Counted from the first letter of the stretch, positions 1 through 10,457 are shown. The stretch: DNA of 64,000 bases from Symbiodinium natans (GCA_905221605.1 CAJNDS010000576.1:1-64000), one strand, 5' to 3'. Notes: a model not told the origin generated them from the letters alone. Translations and numbers: made by a program.

Positions 1-780
1 CAAGAGGAACCTCGGATGCTTCAATCTGAAACTTTGCTTCGGTTTAGGGCTTACTGCGCATGTAGGCCGCAAACATTCTATCAGGATTTGCGGCTTATGG
101 TGGACGATTTGGGTCTTATTAGGCTCTACGGTTTGCGGGGTCAAGGTTGCTCCTCGTATCATTGCCCCTTCAGTCCGGAACTACGGCTTAGGGTTTAGGG
201 TGTAGGGTGTGTTGCGGGAAGCGGGGGGTTGGGGGGGGGGGCAGCCCCTCCCATTTGCAAACACGATTCTCGCATGATGGGTTTCCGAAAATGTGTGCAT
301 ATGGCATATGCTTTGAGGCAAGCTTGCACGGCTTGAGAAAGCGGGGGGGTTGGGGGGGGCGCAGCCCCCCCCATTTGCAAACACGATTCTCGCATGATGG
401 GTTTCCGAAGATGTGACGATTCTCGCATGATGGGTTTCCGCAAAAGTGTGCATATGGCAGGAACTACGGCCGAGGGTTTAGGGTGCAGGGTGTGTTGCGG
501 GAAGCGGGGGGTTGGGGGGGGGCGCAGCCCCCCCCATTTGCAAACACGATTCTCGCATGATGGGTTTCCGAAAATGTGTGCATATGGCATATGCTTTGAG
601 GCAAGCTTGCACGGCTTGAGAAAGCGGGGGGCTTGGGGGGGGCGCAGCCCCCCCCATTTGCAAACACGATTCTCGCGTGAAGGGTTTCCGAAAATGTGAC
701 GATTCTCGCATGATGGGTTTCCACAAAAGTGTGCATATGGCATATGCAAGCTTGCACGGCTTAAACAAAGCGGGGGGGGG
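1..780. repeat. Subtelomere-like repeat block, copy 1 (two ~283-bp hairpin units)
   Basis: A ~180-base lead-in is followed by two tandem units of about 283 bases (starting near 179 and 462). Each unit opens with telomere-like TTTAGGG/TGTAGGG heptamers, then carries two hairpins made of a G-run, a short CGCAG loop and a C-run (e.g. near 230-250, 350-373, 518-538, 638-657). Each hairpin is followed by a shared segment with CGCATGATGGGTTTCC and then the palindrome GCAAGCTTGC. The block begins at the window edge and is nearly identical to the one from 5,841. The open frames in all directions here are repeat translations, not genes. Confidence 0.9.
183..214 (+). repeat. Degenerate telomere-like heptamers
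   Basis: A short run reads TTAGGGTTTAGGGTGTAGGG, i.e. one perfect TTTAGGG flanked by variants. The same run recurs at 466-494, 6,023-6,052 and 6,304-6,333, always at the start of the ~283-bp unit. TTTAGGG is the telomere repeat of plants and several algal and alveolate groups. Here it is interstitial and degenerate, so it may mark a subtelomeric unit rather than a chromosome end. Confidence 0.6.
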
Positions 781-913
781 GTATTTCTTTCTTTCTTTCT
801 TTATTTCTTTCTGTCTTTCTGTCTTTCTTTCTTTCGTTCTTTCTTTCTTTCTCTCTGTCTTTCTTTCTTTATTTCTTTCTTTCTTTCTTTATTTCTCTCT
901 TTCTTTATTTCTG

Positions 914-964
<51 letters not shown>

Positions 965-981
965 CTCTTTCTTTCTTTCTT
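781..981 (+). repeat. TTTC microsatellite, copy 1
   Basis: About 200 bases of (TTTC)n with interruptions by TTTA, GTCT and CTCT. It starts directly after the last G-run of the hairpin block and ends at TTAATTCG. The matching array follows the second hairpin block at 6,629. The Ser/Phe/Leu or Lys/Arg/Glu frames across it are low complexity and not coding. Confidence 0.95.
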
Positions 982-1101
982 AATTCGTCCTTCTAGAAAT
1001 ACGAATTTCTCGCACGGAATTATATTTACTAGAGCTGACTCGCTGCTTCCAGCAGCGGCGCACAAGACGACGACGACGGCGCACGACGACACGTGCTTTG
1101 C

Positions 1102-1360
1102 TGCATAGAGCCTGCTTGACCATGACAAGCGCTCGGTTTCATACAACAGGAACACGGGTATCCATCAACAAAGCTTCCAATATAAGAAATATAAGAAGAC
1201 CGCATCCGTTCTCTATGTGCTGTGCTACGTAGAGCTTGCTTGACCATGACAGATACTTTGTTTCATATAGCAAAAGCACGGGTATCCAAGATAAGAAGAT
1301 TGGCTATATTGCGTAAAGATGAGTTGATCATAATATACGCTCTGTTTCATTCACGGGCAT
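1102..1360. repeat. Degenerate tandem repeat, ~127-bp period
   Basis: The segment 1,102-1,162 (GCATAGAGCCTGCTTGACCA ... CACGGGTATCC) is matched at 1,229-1,289 and partly again near 1,338-1,355. Similar wording (GCATAGGGCTGGTTTGACC) occurs at 4,262-4,282 just after the third copy of the 1.24-kb unit, so these belong to one family. No coding signal seen. Confidence 0.65.
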
Positions 1361-1691
1361 CCATTTCCTAAATTTCATTCTGTTCTGCACGATCTTCGTG
1401 GATTTTTGAAATCCTCGAATATCTATAATTGGTGATTTTAGATGTAGATATCGCTCGCACCTAAAATGAAATTTACGGGTTTGTAGGCAGCTAACGTAAA
1501 GTTCCTGAAAATTTTGGGCGAATAAATTTTTCTGAAAATTTCGGCAAATGATGAAGCTCATTTTCGAGAAATTTAGAGACCGAAATTTCGGACTACCCAG
1601 AACCAGAAATTTCCGTAAAATTTTAGGGCTAAGCGCACTCCGACGTGTAGTACGCCGCATAAGACGAAGTTAACCATAACATTTTATAGAG

Positions 1692-2324
1692 TCGACATAC
1701 GACGCACGACGCAAGACAACGACGACGACGACGACGATACGCGACGACGCCGACAACGCCAACGACGACGCGCGCGACGACGACGACGACGACGCGCGCG
1801 ACGCAACGACGACGCATCACGACGACGATGCACAACGACGATTTCGCACATCGACGACGACGCCGCACACGACGCACGACGCGCGAGACGACGACGACAC
1901 GCGCGACGCAACGACGACGCATCACGACGACGATTTCGCACATCGACGACGACGTACGACGCACGACGCGGGACACGTGCGACGCCCGAAACACGACATA
2001 CGACGACGACGACGACGCCCGACGACGACGACGAAAGATGCCCGACGAAAGACGCCCGACGAAAGACGCCCGACGAAAGACGCCCGACGAAAGACGCCCG
2101 ACGCCCGACGCCCGACGCACGACGCACGTCGCAAGACGCACGACCCACGACCCACGACCCACGACGCACGACGACGACGCCCACGACGACGACGACGACA
2201 CCCGACGACGACCACGACGACGACGACGATGACGACGACGACGACGAACGACGCACGACGCACGACGCACGACGCACGACGCACGACGCACGACGCACGA
2301 CGGACGACGCACGACGGACGACGC

Positions 2325-2367
<43 letters not shown>

Positions 2368-2400
2368 ACGACGCACGACGACGCACGACGACGACGACGA
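1692..2400. repeat. CGA/GCA triplet satellite, array 1
   Basis: About 700 bases built from CGACGA, CGACGCACGA, CGACGCCCGA and ACCCACG variants, with a strict three-base rhythm and sub-blocks with 9- to 18-base periods (e.g. GACGCCCGACGAAA near 2,045-2,110). It is GC-rich between AT-richer flanks. Frames read as poly-Arg, poly-Thr/Asp, poly-Val or poly-Ser with no unique sequence, so I treat it as a satellite and not a gene. Confidence 0.92.
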
Positions 2401-2660
2401 CCTGGTATAATGCCAGGTAATGCGCTTTGTAATGCCATAAAACAAAGCACGCTCGTAATATCCTGGTAATGCCAGGTGATGCGCTCATCTTGGAAGTGAA
2501 GTAAAAGTCCTGTTTAATATTTTAGCTTTGTAATACCACAAAACAAAGCACGATTGAAAACAATGAAAGCATGCAATGAAAGCATGCAGCAACATGGCAA
2601 ATGATCAACACCCGAACTCAACGGTTCAAGCGGTCAACAATGCTCCGTCATTTTCGGCCA

Positions 2661-2699
2661 CCCAGCACCCTAAATTTTCCGGAAATTTAGGGAGCTGGG
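2661..2699. repeat. Long palindrome containing inverted telomere-type heptamers
   Basis: The left arm CCCAGC-A-CCCTAAATTT pairs with the right arm AAATTTAGGG-A-GCTGGG around a TCCGG loop, giving about 16 base pairs with a single A/A mismatch. GCCA before and TGGC after can extend the stem over a 3-base bulge. The arms contain CCCTAAA and TTTAGGG in inverted order. A perfect copy lies at 3,883-3,921. Confidence 0.85.
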
Positions 2700-2815
2700 C
2701 CGTGGCTTCTGAACATGATCAGGCTGCATCCGTTTCCTAAATTTCCTGAAAATTTTGGGTGTGTAAATTTTCGGAAAATTTAGGAAAGCGATGAAGCAAA
2801 TTTTCCGGAAATTTA

Positions 2816-3010
2816 GAGACCGAAGTTTCGGGCTACCCAGAACCAGAAATTTCCGTAAAATTTTAGGGCTGGCGCACTCCGACGTGTAGTGCGCCGCATA
2901 AGACGAAGTTAACCATAACGTTTTATAGAATCGACATACGACGCACGACGCAAGACAACGACGACGACGACGATACGCGACGACGCCGACGACGCCGACG
3001 ACGACGCGCG

Positions 3011-3043
<33 letters not shown>

Positions 3044-3509
3044 CGACGACGACGACGACGCATCACGACGACGATACGCAACGACGATTTCGCACGTCGA
3101 CGACGACGCCACACACGACGCACGACGCGCGAGACGCGCGACGCCCGAAGCACGACGCACGACGACGACGCCCGACGACGACGACGACACCCGACGCCGA
3201 CGCCCGACACCCGACACCCGACGCCCGACGCCCGACGCCCGACGAAAGACGCCCGACGAAAGACGCCCGACGCCCGACGCCCGACGCCCGACGCACGACG
3301 CACGTCGCAAGACGCACGACCCACGACCCACGACGCACGACGACGACGCCCGACGACGACGACGACACCCGACGACGACCACGACGACGACGACGATGAC
3401 GACGACGACGACGACGAACGACGCACGACACACGACGCGCGACCCACGACGCACGACGCACGACGGACGACGCACGACGGACGACGCACGACGACGACGA
3501 CGACGACGC

Positions 3510-3578
<69 letters not shown>

Positions 3579-4039
3579 ACGACGACGCACGACGACGCGC
3601 GACGACGCACGACAACGACGACGACCTGGTAATGCCAGGTAATGCGCTTTGTAATGCCATAAAACAAAGCACGCTCGTAATATCCTGGTAATGCCAGGTG
3701 ATGCGCTCATCTTGGAAGTGAAGTAAAAGTCCTGTTTAATATTTTAGCTCTGTAATGCCACAAAACAAAGCACGATTGAAAACAATGAAAGCATGCAATG
3801 AAAGCATGCAGCAACATGGCAAATGATCAACACCCGAACTCAACGGTTCAAGCGGTCAACAATGCTTCGTCATTTTCGGCCACCCAGCACCCTAAATTTT
3901 CCGGAAATTTAGGGAGCTGGGCCGTGGCTTCTGAACATGATCAGGCTGCATCCGTTTCCTAAATTTCCTGAAAATTTGGGTGTGTAAATTTTCGGAAAAT
4001 TTAGGAAAACGATGAAGCAAATTTTCCGGAAATTTAGGG
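2816..4039. repeat. Long tandem duplication unit 2 (~1.22 kb)
   Basis: Direct repeat of unit 1, with the same order of elements: flank, CGA satellite (about 2,932-3,625), GCTTTGT/ACAAAGC hairpins, GAAAGCATGCAATG repeats, long palindrome at 3,883-3,921 and CCGG-centred palindromes. The satellites differ in length and internal order while the flanks are nearly identical, as expected if the satellite turns over faster. Confidence 0.9.
2932..3625. repeat. CGA/GCA triplet satellite, array 2
   Basis: Same repertoire as array 1 but with a longer uninterrupted CGA run near 3,490-3,590 and a CCCGACG-rich sub-block near 3,190-3,290. Open frames are low complexity in all registers. Not coding. Confidence 0.92.
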
Positions 4040-4310
4040 ACCGAGGCTTCGGGCTACCCGGAACCAGAAATTTTCCAGAAATTTAGGGGAGCGAATCCGG
4101 CTTGCGGCCGTCGAAGAGGCCCAGCCTTTCAAAGGGCACAGCCCAAGCCCCAAAATTTCCCGGAAATTTTGGGTCCCGGGTAGGCCAAAGCGGCTTGCTC
4201 GCCGGGGTCCAGAAATTTCCGGAAAATTTTGGGGCTGGGGCACTCCGAGGCGTGACGCACCGCATAGGGCTGGTTTGACCGTAGCGTTTTATAGAGTAGA
4301 TATATCAAGA
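4040..4310. repeat. Diverged third copy of the duplication flank
   Basis: GACCGAGGCTTCGGGCTACCCGG at the start matches the flank of units 1 and 2. The end (GGGGCACTCCGAGGCGTGACGCACCGCATAGGG ... GCGTTTTATAGAGTAGA) matches the segment that precedes each satellite. No CGA satellite is present. Four AAATTT-centred palindromes occur (near 4,066, 4,152, 4,210 and 4,425). The 4,311-4,580 stretch beyond is AT-rich and I see no gene in it. Confidence 0.7.
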
Positions 4311-4611
4311 ATTAATTCAATCCAATTTAGTATACCCACGAAAATACAATTCCATCATACAAAGTCAGTTATTCATATCATTTTAGATTTACACAAGAAA
4401 TAATTTCGAGATTCTTGACTACCTCAAAATTTTCCCGGAAAATTTAGAAACATGAGGTTGCCAAATATATTTTTAGAATCATTGAGAATCGATCATTTTA
4501 ATATATATTTTGAAATCTTTATAGAAGAAAATTTTGGATGACAATATTTTTTGGCCTTCATACCAAGTCGAAGCGTTAATGCAAACGCCAGATGAACTCT
4601 CGTGCCTTGGT

Positions 4612-4935
4612 GTTCGTTGAGAAGTCGAAAACATCGGTCTTTACCTTGTGGTTACTTCTTGAAACGTCCCCCGGAACAAAGTTCCGGAAGCAAGCGCTCT
4701 CCGAGAAACGTTCCGGCAGCTTCGAACAAAAGAGCACGCCGAAAACACTGGTATTTACATAAATACCGTGTTCTTCTTGACACATCCCAGACACGTTGTG
4801 GAAGCAAACGCGACCTTTTCGAAAAAACCACGTAACGGATTTCCGTGTGAAAACGCCTCGGACAAACGTTCCTTGGTACGACCATGCCCAAACCACGGTA
4901 TTGACAGCGTTTTTGCCTCCTTGCCCAGCATACTG
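4612..4935. repeat. Degenerate ~113-bp tandem repeat with a perfect hairpin
   Basis: The segment beginning GTCGAAAACATCGGTCTTTACC (near 4,624) aligns with the one beginning GCCGAAAACACTGGTATTTAC (near 4,737), and a third partial unit follows near 4,850. The second unit holds a perfect stem, GGTATTTA-CA-TAAATACC, at 4,750-4,767, extendable by AACAC/GTGTT. The first holds CCGGAACAAAGTTCCGG near 4,670. I see no protein family in the open frames here. Confidence 0.6.
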
Positions 4936-5049
4936 CACAAGGATGTAAGCCCTTAAGCATCCTTAAACCCTACACCCGGATTCATGCAAAACCCCCAACA
5001 CATCAACTCAAAAGCTCAGACCCTCTCAAATCTCCCTCTTAACAAAGTT

Positions 5050-5835
5050 GTTTCAGCTAAATGCGACATGCAGATCAACACAGAAATGCTCACAACCCCA
5101 CAGAGCTTTTGTTGTCGTCGTCCTCGTCGTAGTTCCAGTAGTAGTGCTAGTAACATTGCTAGTGCTGGTACTACTTTCTGCTGGGTGCGCTGCATTTTGC
5201 TGCGGAGGCCGGGCGCCCTTTTTTTGGCTGCGGAGGTGCGGGCTCACTCACTCACTTGCTGGTCAGCCCTGGCTGCGTGGTCCTCCCTTTTCAGGGCGCC
5301 ATTTTTTCGGGTCGCCGAAAAAGATGCCGCCGCAGCAAAGAAAAGACGGGCGCGTTTTGGTTTTGCTGCGGAGCCCGGGCTTGTTTATCTCGGTCACCTT
5401 GAAGAAAAGCTGCAACAACAAAAAACAAAAATGCAAAGACCATAAAAAACGCTCAACCAAGACCAGTCATTTAACCAGGAGCGAGGATTTTTTTTGTCAA
5501 TTTTTCTGGTTTTTTTTTGTGAATTGTCTTGCTTTTTCTTGCTTTTTCTTGCTTTTCTTGTGGTTTTCAGAACATGCCCTCCTGGTTCTGCCTGTCGTCC
5601 TCCTCTGGTGGGAATTCTTTTCTGTGTATTTTTCTGGTTTTTTTGGTGAATTTTGCTGGTTTTCAGCTTCCGATGGCCTCTCAGCGGCACCGCGTGTCCG
5701 GAACAGGTCCAAATCTCAACGTGCTACAACAACACATTACGTCCAACCCTTCGTCCTTTTGCAACTCGCGCTTGGAGCGTCGGGGCGGCCATCGTTGGCC
5801 CCGACAGGACTCAAAAGCTAGTTAACGTCCGGGGC
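5050..5835. other. Low-complexity stretch, no supported gene
   Basis: Begins with a GTCGTC/GTAGTAG run, has repeated GCTGCGGAG boxes (5,195-5,380) and then T-rich repeats of the form TTTTTCTGGTTTTTTTTGTG (5,495-5,670). A plus-strand frame of about 257 codons is open, but it is Val/Leu- then Phe-rich and reflects base composition. The T-rich motif reappears inverted in the A-rich segment at 7,103-7,150. Confidence 0.5.
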
Positions 5836-5840
5836 TGGTT

Positions 5841-6628
5841 CAAGAGGAACCTCGGATGCTTCAATCTGAAACTTTGCTTCGGTTTAGGGCTTACTGCGCA
5901 TGTAGGCCGCAAACATTCTATCAGGATTTGCGGCTTATGGTGGACGGTTTGGGTCTTATTAGGCTCTACGGTTTGCGGGGTCAAGGTGGCTCCTCGTATC
6001 ATTGCCCCTTCAGTCCGGAACTACGGCTTAGGGTTTAGGGTGTAGGGTGTGTTGCGGGAAGCGGGGGGTTGGGGGGGGCGCAGCCCCCCCCATTTGCAAA
6101 CACGATTCTCGCATGATGGGTTTCCGAAAATGTGTGCATATGGCATATGCTTTGAGGCAAGCTTGCACGGCTTGAGAAAGCGGGGGGTTGGGGGGGGCGC
6201 AGCCCCCCCCATTTGCAAACACGATTCTCGCATGATGGGTTTCCGAAAATGTGACGATTCTCGCATGATGGGTTTCCGCAAAAGTGTGCATATGGCAGGA
6301 ACTACGGCTTAGGGTTTAGGGTGTAGGGTGTGTTGCGGGAAGCGGGGGGTTGGGGGGGGGGGCAGCCCCTCCCATTTGCAAACACGATTCTCGCATGATG
6401 GGTTTCCGAAAATGTGTGCATATGGCATATGCTTTGAGGCAAGCTTGCACGGCTTGAGAAAGCGGGGGGGTTGGGGGGGGCGCAGCCCCCCCCATTTGCA
6501 AACACGATTCTCGCATGATGGGTTTCCGAAGATGTGACGATTCTCGCATGATGGGTTTCCGCAAAAGTGTGCATATGGCATATGCTTTGAGGCAAGCTTG
6601 CACGGCTTAAACAAAGCGGGGGGGGGGT
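5841..6628. repeat. Subtelomere-like repeat block, copy 2
   Basis: Base 5,841 onward matches base 1 onward almost without change for about 230 bases, then continues as two tandem ~282-bp units (starting at 6,019 and 6,301) with G-run/C-run hairpins. Order and content match copy 1, but single units differ, as if the tandem units had been exchanged. It ends in the same way, with a G-run running into a TTTC microsatellite. Confidence 0.92.
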
Positions 6629-6771
6629 ATTTCTTTCTTTCTTTCTTTATTTCTTTCTGTCTTTCTGTCTTTCTTTCTTTCGTTCTTTCTTTCTTTCTTT
6701 CTCTCTGTCTTTCTTTCTTTATTTCTTTCTTTCTTTCTTTCTTTCTTTATTTCTCTCTTTCTTTATTTCTG

Positions 6772-6802
<31 letters not shown>

Positions 6803-7102
6803 CTCTTTCTTTCTTTCTTTCTTTCTCTCTTTCTTTCTTTCTGTCTTGCTTTCCTTCTTTCTTTATTGCTCTCTTTCTTTCTTTATTTCTTTCTTTCTCT
6901 TTTTCTTTCTTTATTTCTGTCTTGATTTCCTTCTTTCGGCCTTTCTTTCTTTAGTTCTTTCTTTCTTTCTGTCCTGCTTTCCTTTCTTTCTTTCCTTTCT
7001 TTCTTCCTTTCTTTCTTTCTTTCTGTCTTGCTTTCCTTTCTTTCTTCCTTTCTTTCTTTCTTTCTTTCTTTCTCTCTTTCTGTCTTTCTTTCTTTCTTGC
7101 TT
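6629..7102 (+). repeat. TTTC microsatellite, copy 2 (longer)
   Basis: About 470 bases of (TTTC)n with CTGTC, CTTGC and CCTT interruptions, more than twice the length of copy 1. The first ~200 bases share the interruption pattern of copy 1, so the extra length is a later expansion. It ends in an A-rich segment (7,103-7,150). Confidence 0.95.
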
Positions 7103-9060
7103 AAAAAACAGAAAAAACACGAAAAAAAACCAGAAAAAAACACAAAAAAAATACCCTACCCATTTAACCACAAACCGCCAACCGGGCGTGAGCCAAAACA
7201 ACCCGGTACGTAAAAGAACAAAGCGAACACGTAAAACCCGTGTGCACAATAGATGCAAAACGCATGCAAGGACTGACAACCATTGGCAGACACGACTAGC
7301 AGACAGCCAACGAAAACAACACGAGACATAAAAATCCAAAAACAACACAAAAAACAAGCTTCAAATCTCAGGTGAAACGATTCTGTGTGTACAAAAAGAG
7401 CCGAATCACACGTAAGGTTCCTGCCGCATGACGAATTACTTTTGATTTCGCGACCCTCGAGACATGCACCTTGTTTGCAGTACAACGCCAAGCTTCCTAA
7501 GTGCGCCCGAAAAGGCTCATCTGCGAGATATACCTATACTGTGCATTTCACAACTTCCATTGCTCACAGCCTACAACTCTTGGTCTCTGTCTCTCGACCA
7601 GAACATCTTTTTCCCGCACGCAGTCACATAGTGCATGAGCACTGACAGCGCACAGAAATACTAAGCAATGCGCTGTCGCATGCTGTGGCTACACAGCACA
7701 CTATCATCACAGGCACTGCCGGTTGTTAGTTGTGATAGCATTTCCAAACATCACAGCTGTCGGCTTGTGCCTGTCTCAAGCTTTGCGAGCAGCGGCTGAG
7801 TCAAGCCTTGAGCCTGAGCGCCACACTCAACAGATGCGCTGAGACACTCCTTGTCGTCATGCCCCATTTTTTCAAGTGGCCAGTGGCCATCGCAAACTTG
7901 TTTTGTTTTGTTTGAGTTCTTCTTGCTGACATGCGTGTACCTCTTTAAGACACTGTGGTGCCGTGGGTTCTCAATAGGCATTCGCACCTATTTGTTCCCA
8001 CCTTACAGCCTCAACATCCTTATGTTTCGATACGCCCCACGTGTGATTTGTTCAGTGCAGAACTCGGCGTGACATTTCGGCCACCTTCTTGTGCGGGCGT
8101 TCAGGGAAATAAATTCAGCGAAATCCAAAGTGCGAGCTGGGCCCTCTTTGCAAAAGAGTCTATGCCTCAAACCTCCTGCAATCCAGAGCAGGCCTTGGCG
8201 ACATCTGCAGCCCGGAGCCCTGCAGAGTCACGGGCTTGGCGTAGAGAAGGCGCCGCCTCACCATTCCAGTCTTCAGAACAAAATTAAATTTGGCTTTAGT
8301 CCCACCTTGGCGAAGAGCCAGTGCAGCACATCCGTCAAGCCTTGGCTGCTTTCACAATCTGTGGGAGTGGAGTTGCACGGAGTTTAGGGAAAATCGTAAC
8401 GCTAACTGGATTTACTTGCATCCGATCTGCCGGCTTTGGCTGCCAGGTGCAGCGCAGATTGGCCTTCCGAGATTATTCGAAGACTGCTTGGCCAAAGCAA
8501 ACACCTTCGTGGGTTTCTAGAACAACATGCTCACAAATCTCTCACACGTAGCAGCTGCTGTGCAGAGGTTTCTGTTTTCCTGAGCGAGAGATTCGAAAGT
8601 TTGCTCGGAAATCAGAATCAAAAACGAACGCAAAAGCCCACAGCTAAAACAACCGGTCAACCCAAAACAACTCGCAGGTAAAGAAGAGGCTATTGAGAGT
8701 CTAGGTGGCGAAGGCGTCTCCCTGCGTGGGCTGGAGTTCCACAGTTCTGAAATCAAAGCAACTCGCGGCCACATCCCTATATGCAGTCGGAAACCGCAAC
8801 CATTGCGAACAAGAGGTCCCCACACCAAGGCACCGCATGTGCCACTGACTGATTGTGGCAAGGCTCAGGGTGGGCGTTTACGTGTGTAGGGTATCCAGGT
8901 ATACAGGCTTCAGGGCTTTCGACTCTCACTGCACGCGCAAGGATTTGGTAGGTATGTCGTCCACTCTACTGAACCAAAAAGCAACTTGTAGGGTTTGGAA
9001 CTCAGAAAGGTTACCGTTCGGGGTTTCGACTGGTAGTGTGTGAGGGTCGAGTTTTGCCTG
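7103..9060. other. No gene supported
   Basis: Starts with an A-rich segment of AAAAAACAGAAAAAACACG type. The remainder is mixed sequence with only short open frames in all registers and no domain, repeat or RNA gene that I can recognise. A second A-rich patch of similar wording lies at 8,610-8,670. Confidence 0.5.
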
Positions 9061-9249
9061 GGATTTGCAAGCGGGGCGAGGGGGGGAAGCCAGGTTCACA
9101 TGTTTTTCAAAGCACCCCTGCCCCATTTTCCGAGTTGCACACCACACACACAATGCTCCATAACGAAAAGGGTTCTCGTGTGTTTTCGAAGCAGTTCCTT
9201 TTGATGGCATGACATTCTTACACATCCTTCAAATCTATATAGATTGCAT

Positions 9250-9505
9250 CCTGAGACCATTTGCCCAACCCCAGTTCCTCGGTTTGCCCGCCATATCGGC
9301 CCATGTAGCTCCATGCGCACGTTCGAGCCATGATGTTGGCGCGGGCTGGGATTGTCCGCGTCCACATTACCCTTGAACCATTCCGTGCCCAAGCCGCGCT
9401 CGACAGTCTGCAACCAGCTGTGCAGAATCTCTTGCGATGAACTGTGCGGGAAAGCATCGTCGGCCTCACGAATTTTCGACAGGGCAGCGTCACACGGGGC
9501 CCCGT
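9250..9505 (-). CDS. Candidate exon, unknown protein
   Basis: Part of a minus-strand frame open from 9,605 to 9,096. The stretch here has a protein-like, acidic/polar composition, for example LSKIREADDAFPHSSSQEIL followed by LQTVERGLGTEWFKG. Below it the frame becomes less protein-like. No domain is recognised and the plus strand is also open, so this could be chance. No start or stop can be fixed. Confidence 0.25.
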
Positions 9506-9509
9506 TTAG

Positions 9510-9628
9510 CACGCACAGGCCAACGTTTTTGAGGTCGTGTGGCTTCGGTGTCCCTTTTGGTATGCACAGGTCAATGTTTTCGGAAGCCTGGTACGCACAG
9601 GCCAATGTTTTCGAGGCTTCTTTTTCGG
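9510..9628. repeat. Short tandem repeat (GCACAGGCCAATGTTTTCG type)
   Basis: Three diverged copies of GCACAGGCCAACGTTTTTGAGG begin near 9,513, 9,564 and 9,598. The last two are about 34 bases apart. Non-coding as far as I can tell. Confidence 0.6.
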
Positions 9629-9770
9629 GTTTGCCACTTTATGGTTTAGGGATTGCCATGCAATATGACAGCTTTGGGGCCAGGGTTTGTCACCCATCAT
9701 CTGGGGCTTGGTTGATAGGTTTTAGGTCCTTTAGGCTTTGGTGTAGACCTTTTGAGGTTCGGGGCTCCCG

Positions 9771-9776
9771 CTCTCG

Positions 9777-9818
<42 letters not shown>
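9771..9818. repeat. CT microsatellite
   Basis: (CT)n of about 20 units with one CG interruption at the left end. Similar CT/GA arrays lie at 41,047-41,080, 48,980-49,100 and 59,205-59,225. Confidence 0.95.
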
Positions 9819-9822
<4 letters not shown>

Positions 9823-9899
9823 CTCTGTGGACACAAACTCCGTGCACGCGTATGGGACCTCACGCCCTGCTGACGTCTCCAAACCACCCGGGCTTCCTT

Positions 9900-10457
9900 G
9901 ATAGCCTCAGAGTGTAGCTGCGCTGCACTTCACCTCCAACTTCGAAACTGTATGTGTTTTTCTCATCCCGGATATAAATTGGGCGCAGCTCATGACAGCT
10001 CACAAAGAAGAACGCGGGGTTGGAGGATGGGGCAGACACCCCTCCCGTTTGTTGGTGCGTTTTTTGAACCAGTTCCTCTCTTGATGGTTCTTCTTTTGCT
10101 GGGAAGAGAAGAACAATTTTAATTTATATTCACAGTTTATCTTCAATATTCAGGACTGCAGGCTTTTGTTGGTTTTGACACATTCACTGAGCGCAAAAAT
10201 CCGCAGCTTTCTAGAGGTGCGGAAGTGAGCAACTTGTACACATGCAATGCTCGTATATCTCCTCGTTCTGTCCGGCAGTTCCGAGTTCGAACACAAGCAA
10301 ACTCTTCAAACCCTTAAGGCACAAAAATATCGACAGAAAGAACTAAACAGCAAGGTCGAAAACTTCTCCAGCTCATGCTTATGGCCTTTTCGGTTCGTGA
10401 TGTTCACGTCCGCTTCGTAGCGATGAAGCGTCATGCACATGATCCTGGCTTCGAGAT
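9900..10457. other. No gene supported
   Basis: Mixed sequence with short open frames only. I see no repeat or RNA gene. Confidence 0.4.

Larger units (their letters stand above)
1577..2815. repeat. Long tandem duplication unit 1 (~1.24 kb)
   Basis: The unit runs from a segment ending CAGAAATTTCCGTAAAATTT through a CGA satellite, two short hairpins around GCTTTGT/ACAAAGC, repeated GAAAGCATGCAATG, a large CCCTAAA...TTTAGGG palindrome and several AAATTTTCCGGAAATTT-type palindromes. It is followed head to tail by unit 2 with an offset of about 1,237 bases and high identity outside the satellite. A weaker match lies upstream at about 1,365-1,576. No gene is supported inside it. Confidence 0.9.

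Noticed and set aside
16-198. A 60-codon frame (LLRFRAYCACRPQTFYQDLR) present almost unchanged at 5,856-6,038
   Set aside because: Its conservation is explained by the recent duplication of the whole block; it has no other coding sign.
677-1108. Leu/Phe/Ser-rich and Lys/Glu/Arg-rich frames over the TTTC arrays (also at 6,598-7,357)
   Set aside because: Direct translations of a microsatellite.
1629-3710. Open frames of 130-273 codons across the CGA satellites, rich in Arg, Ser, Val, Thr or Asp
   Set aside because: All three registers on both strands are open and low complexity because of the 3-bp repeat; there is no unique sequence to support a protein.
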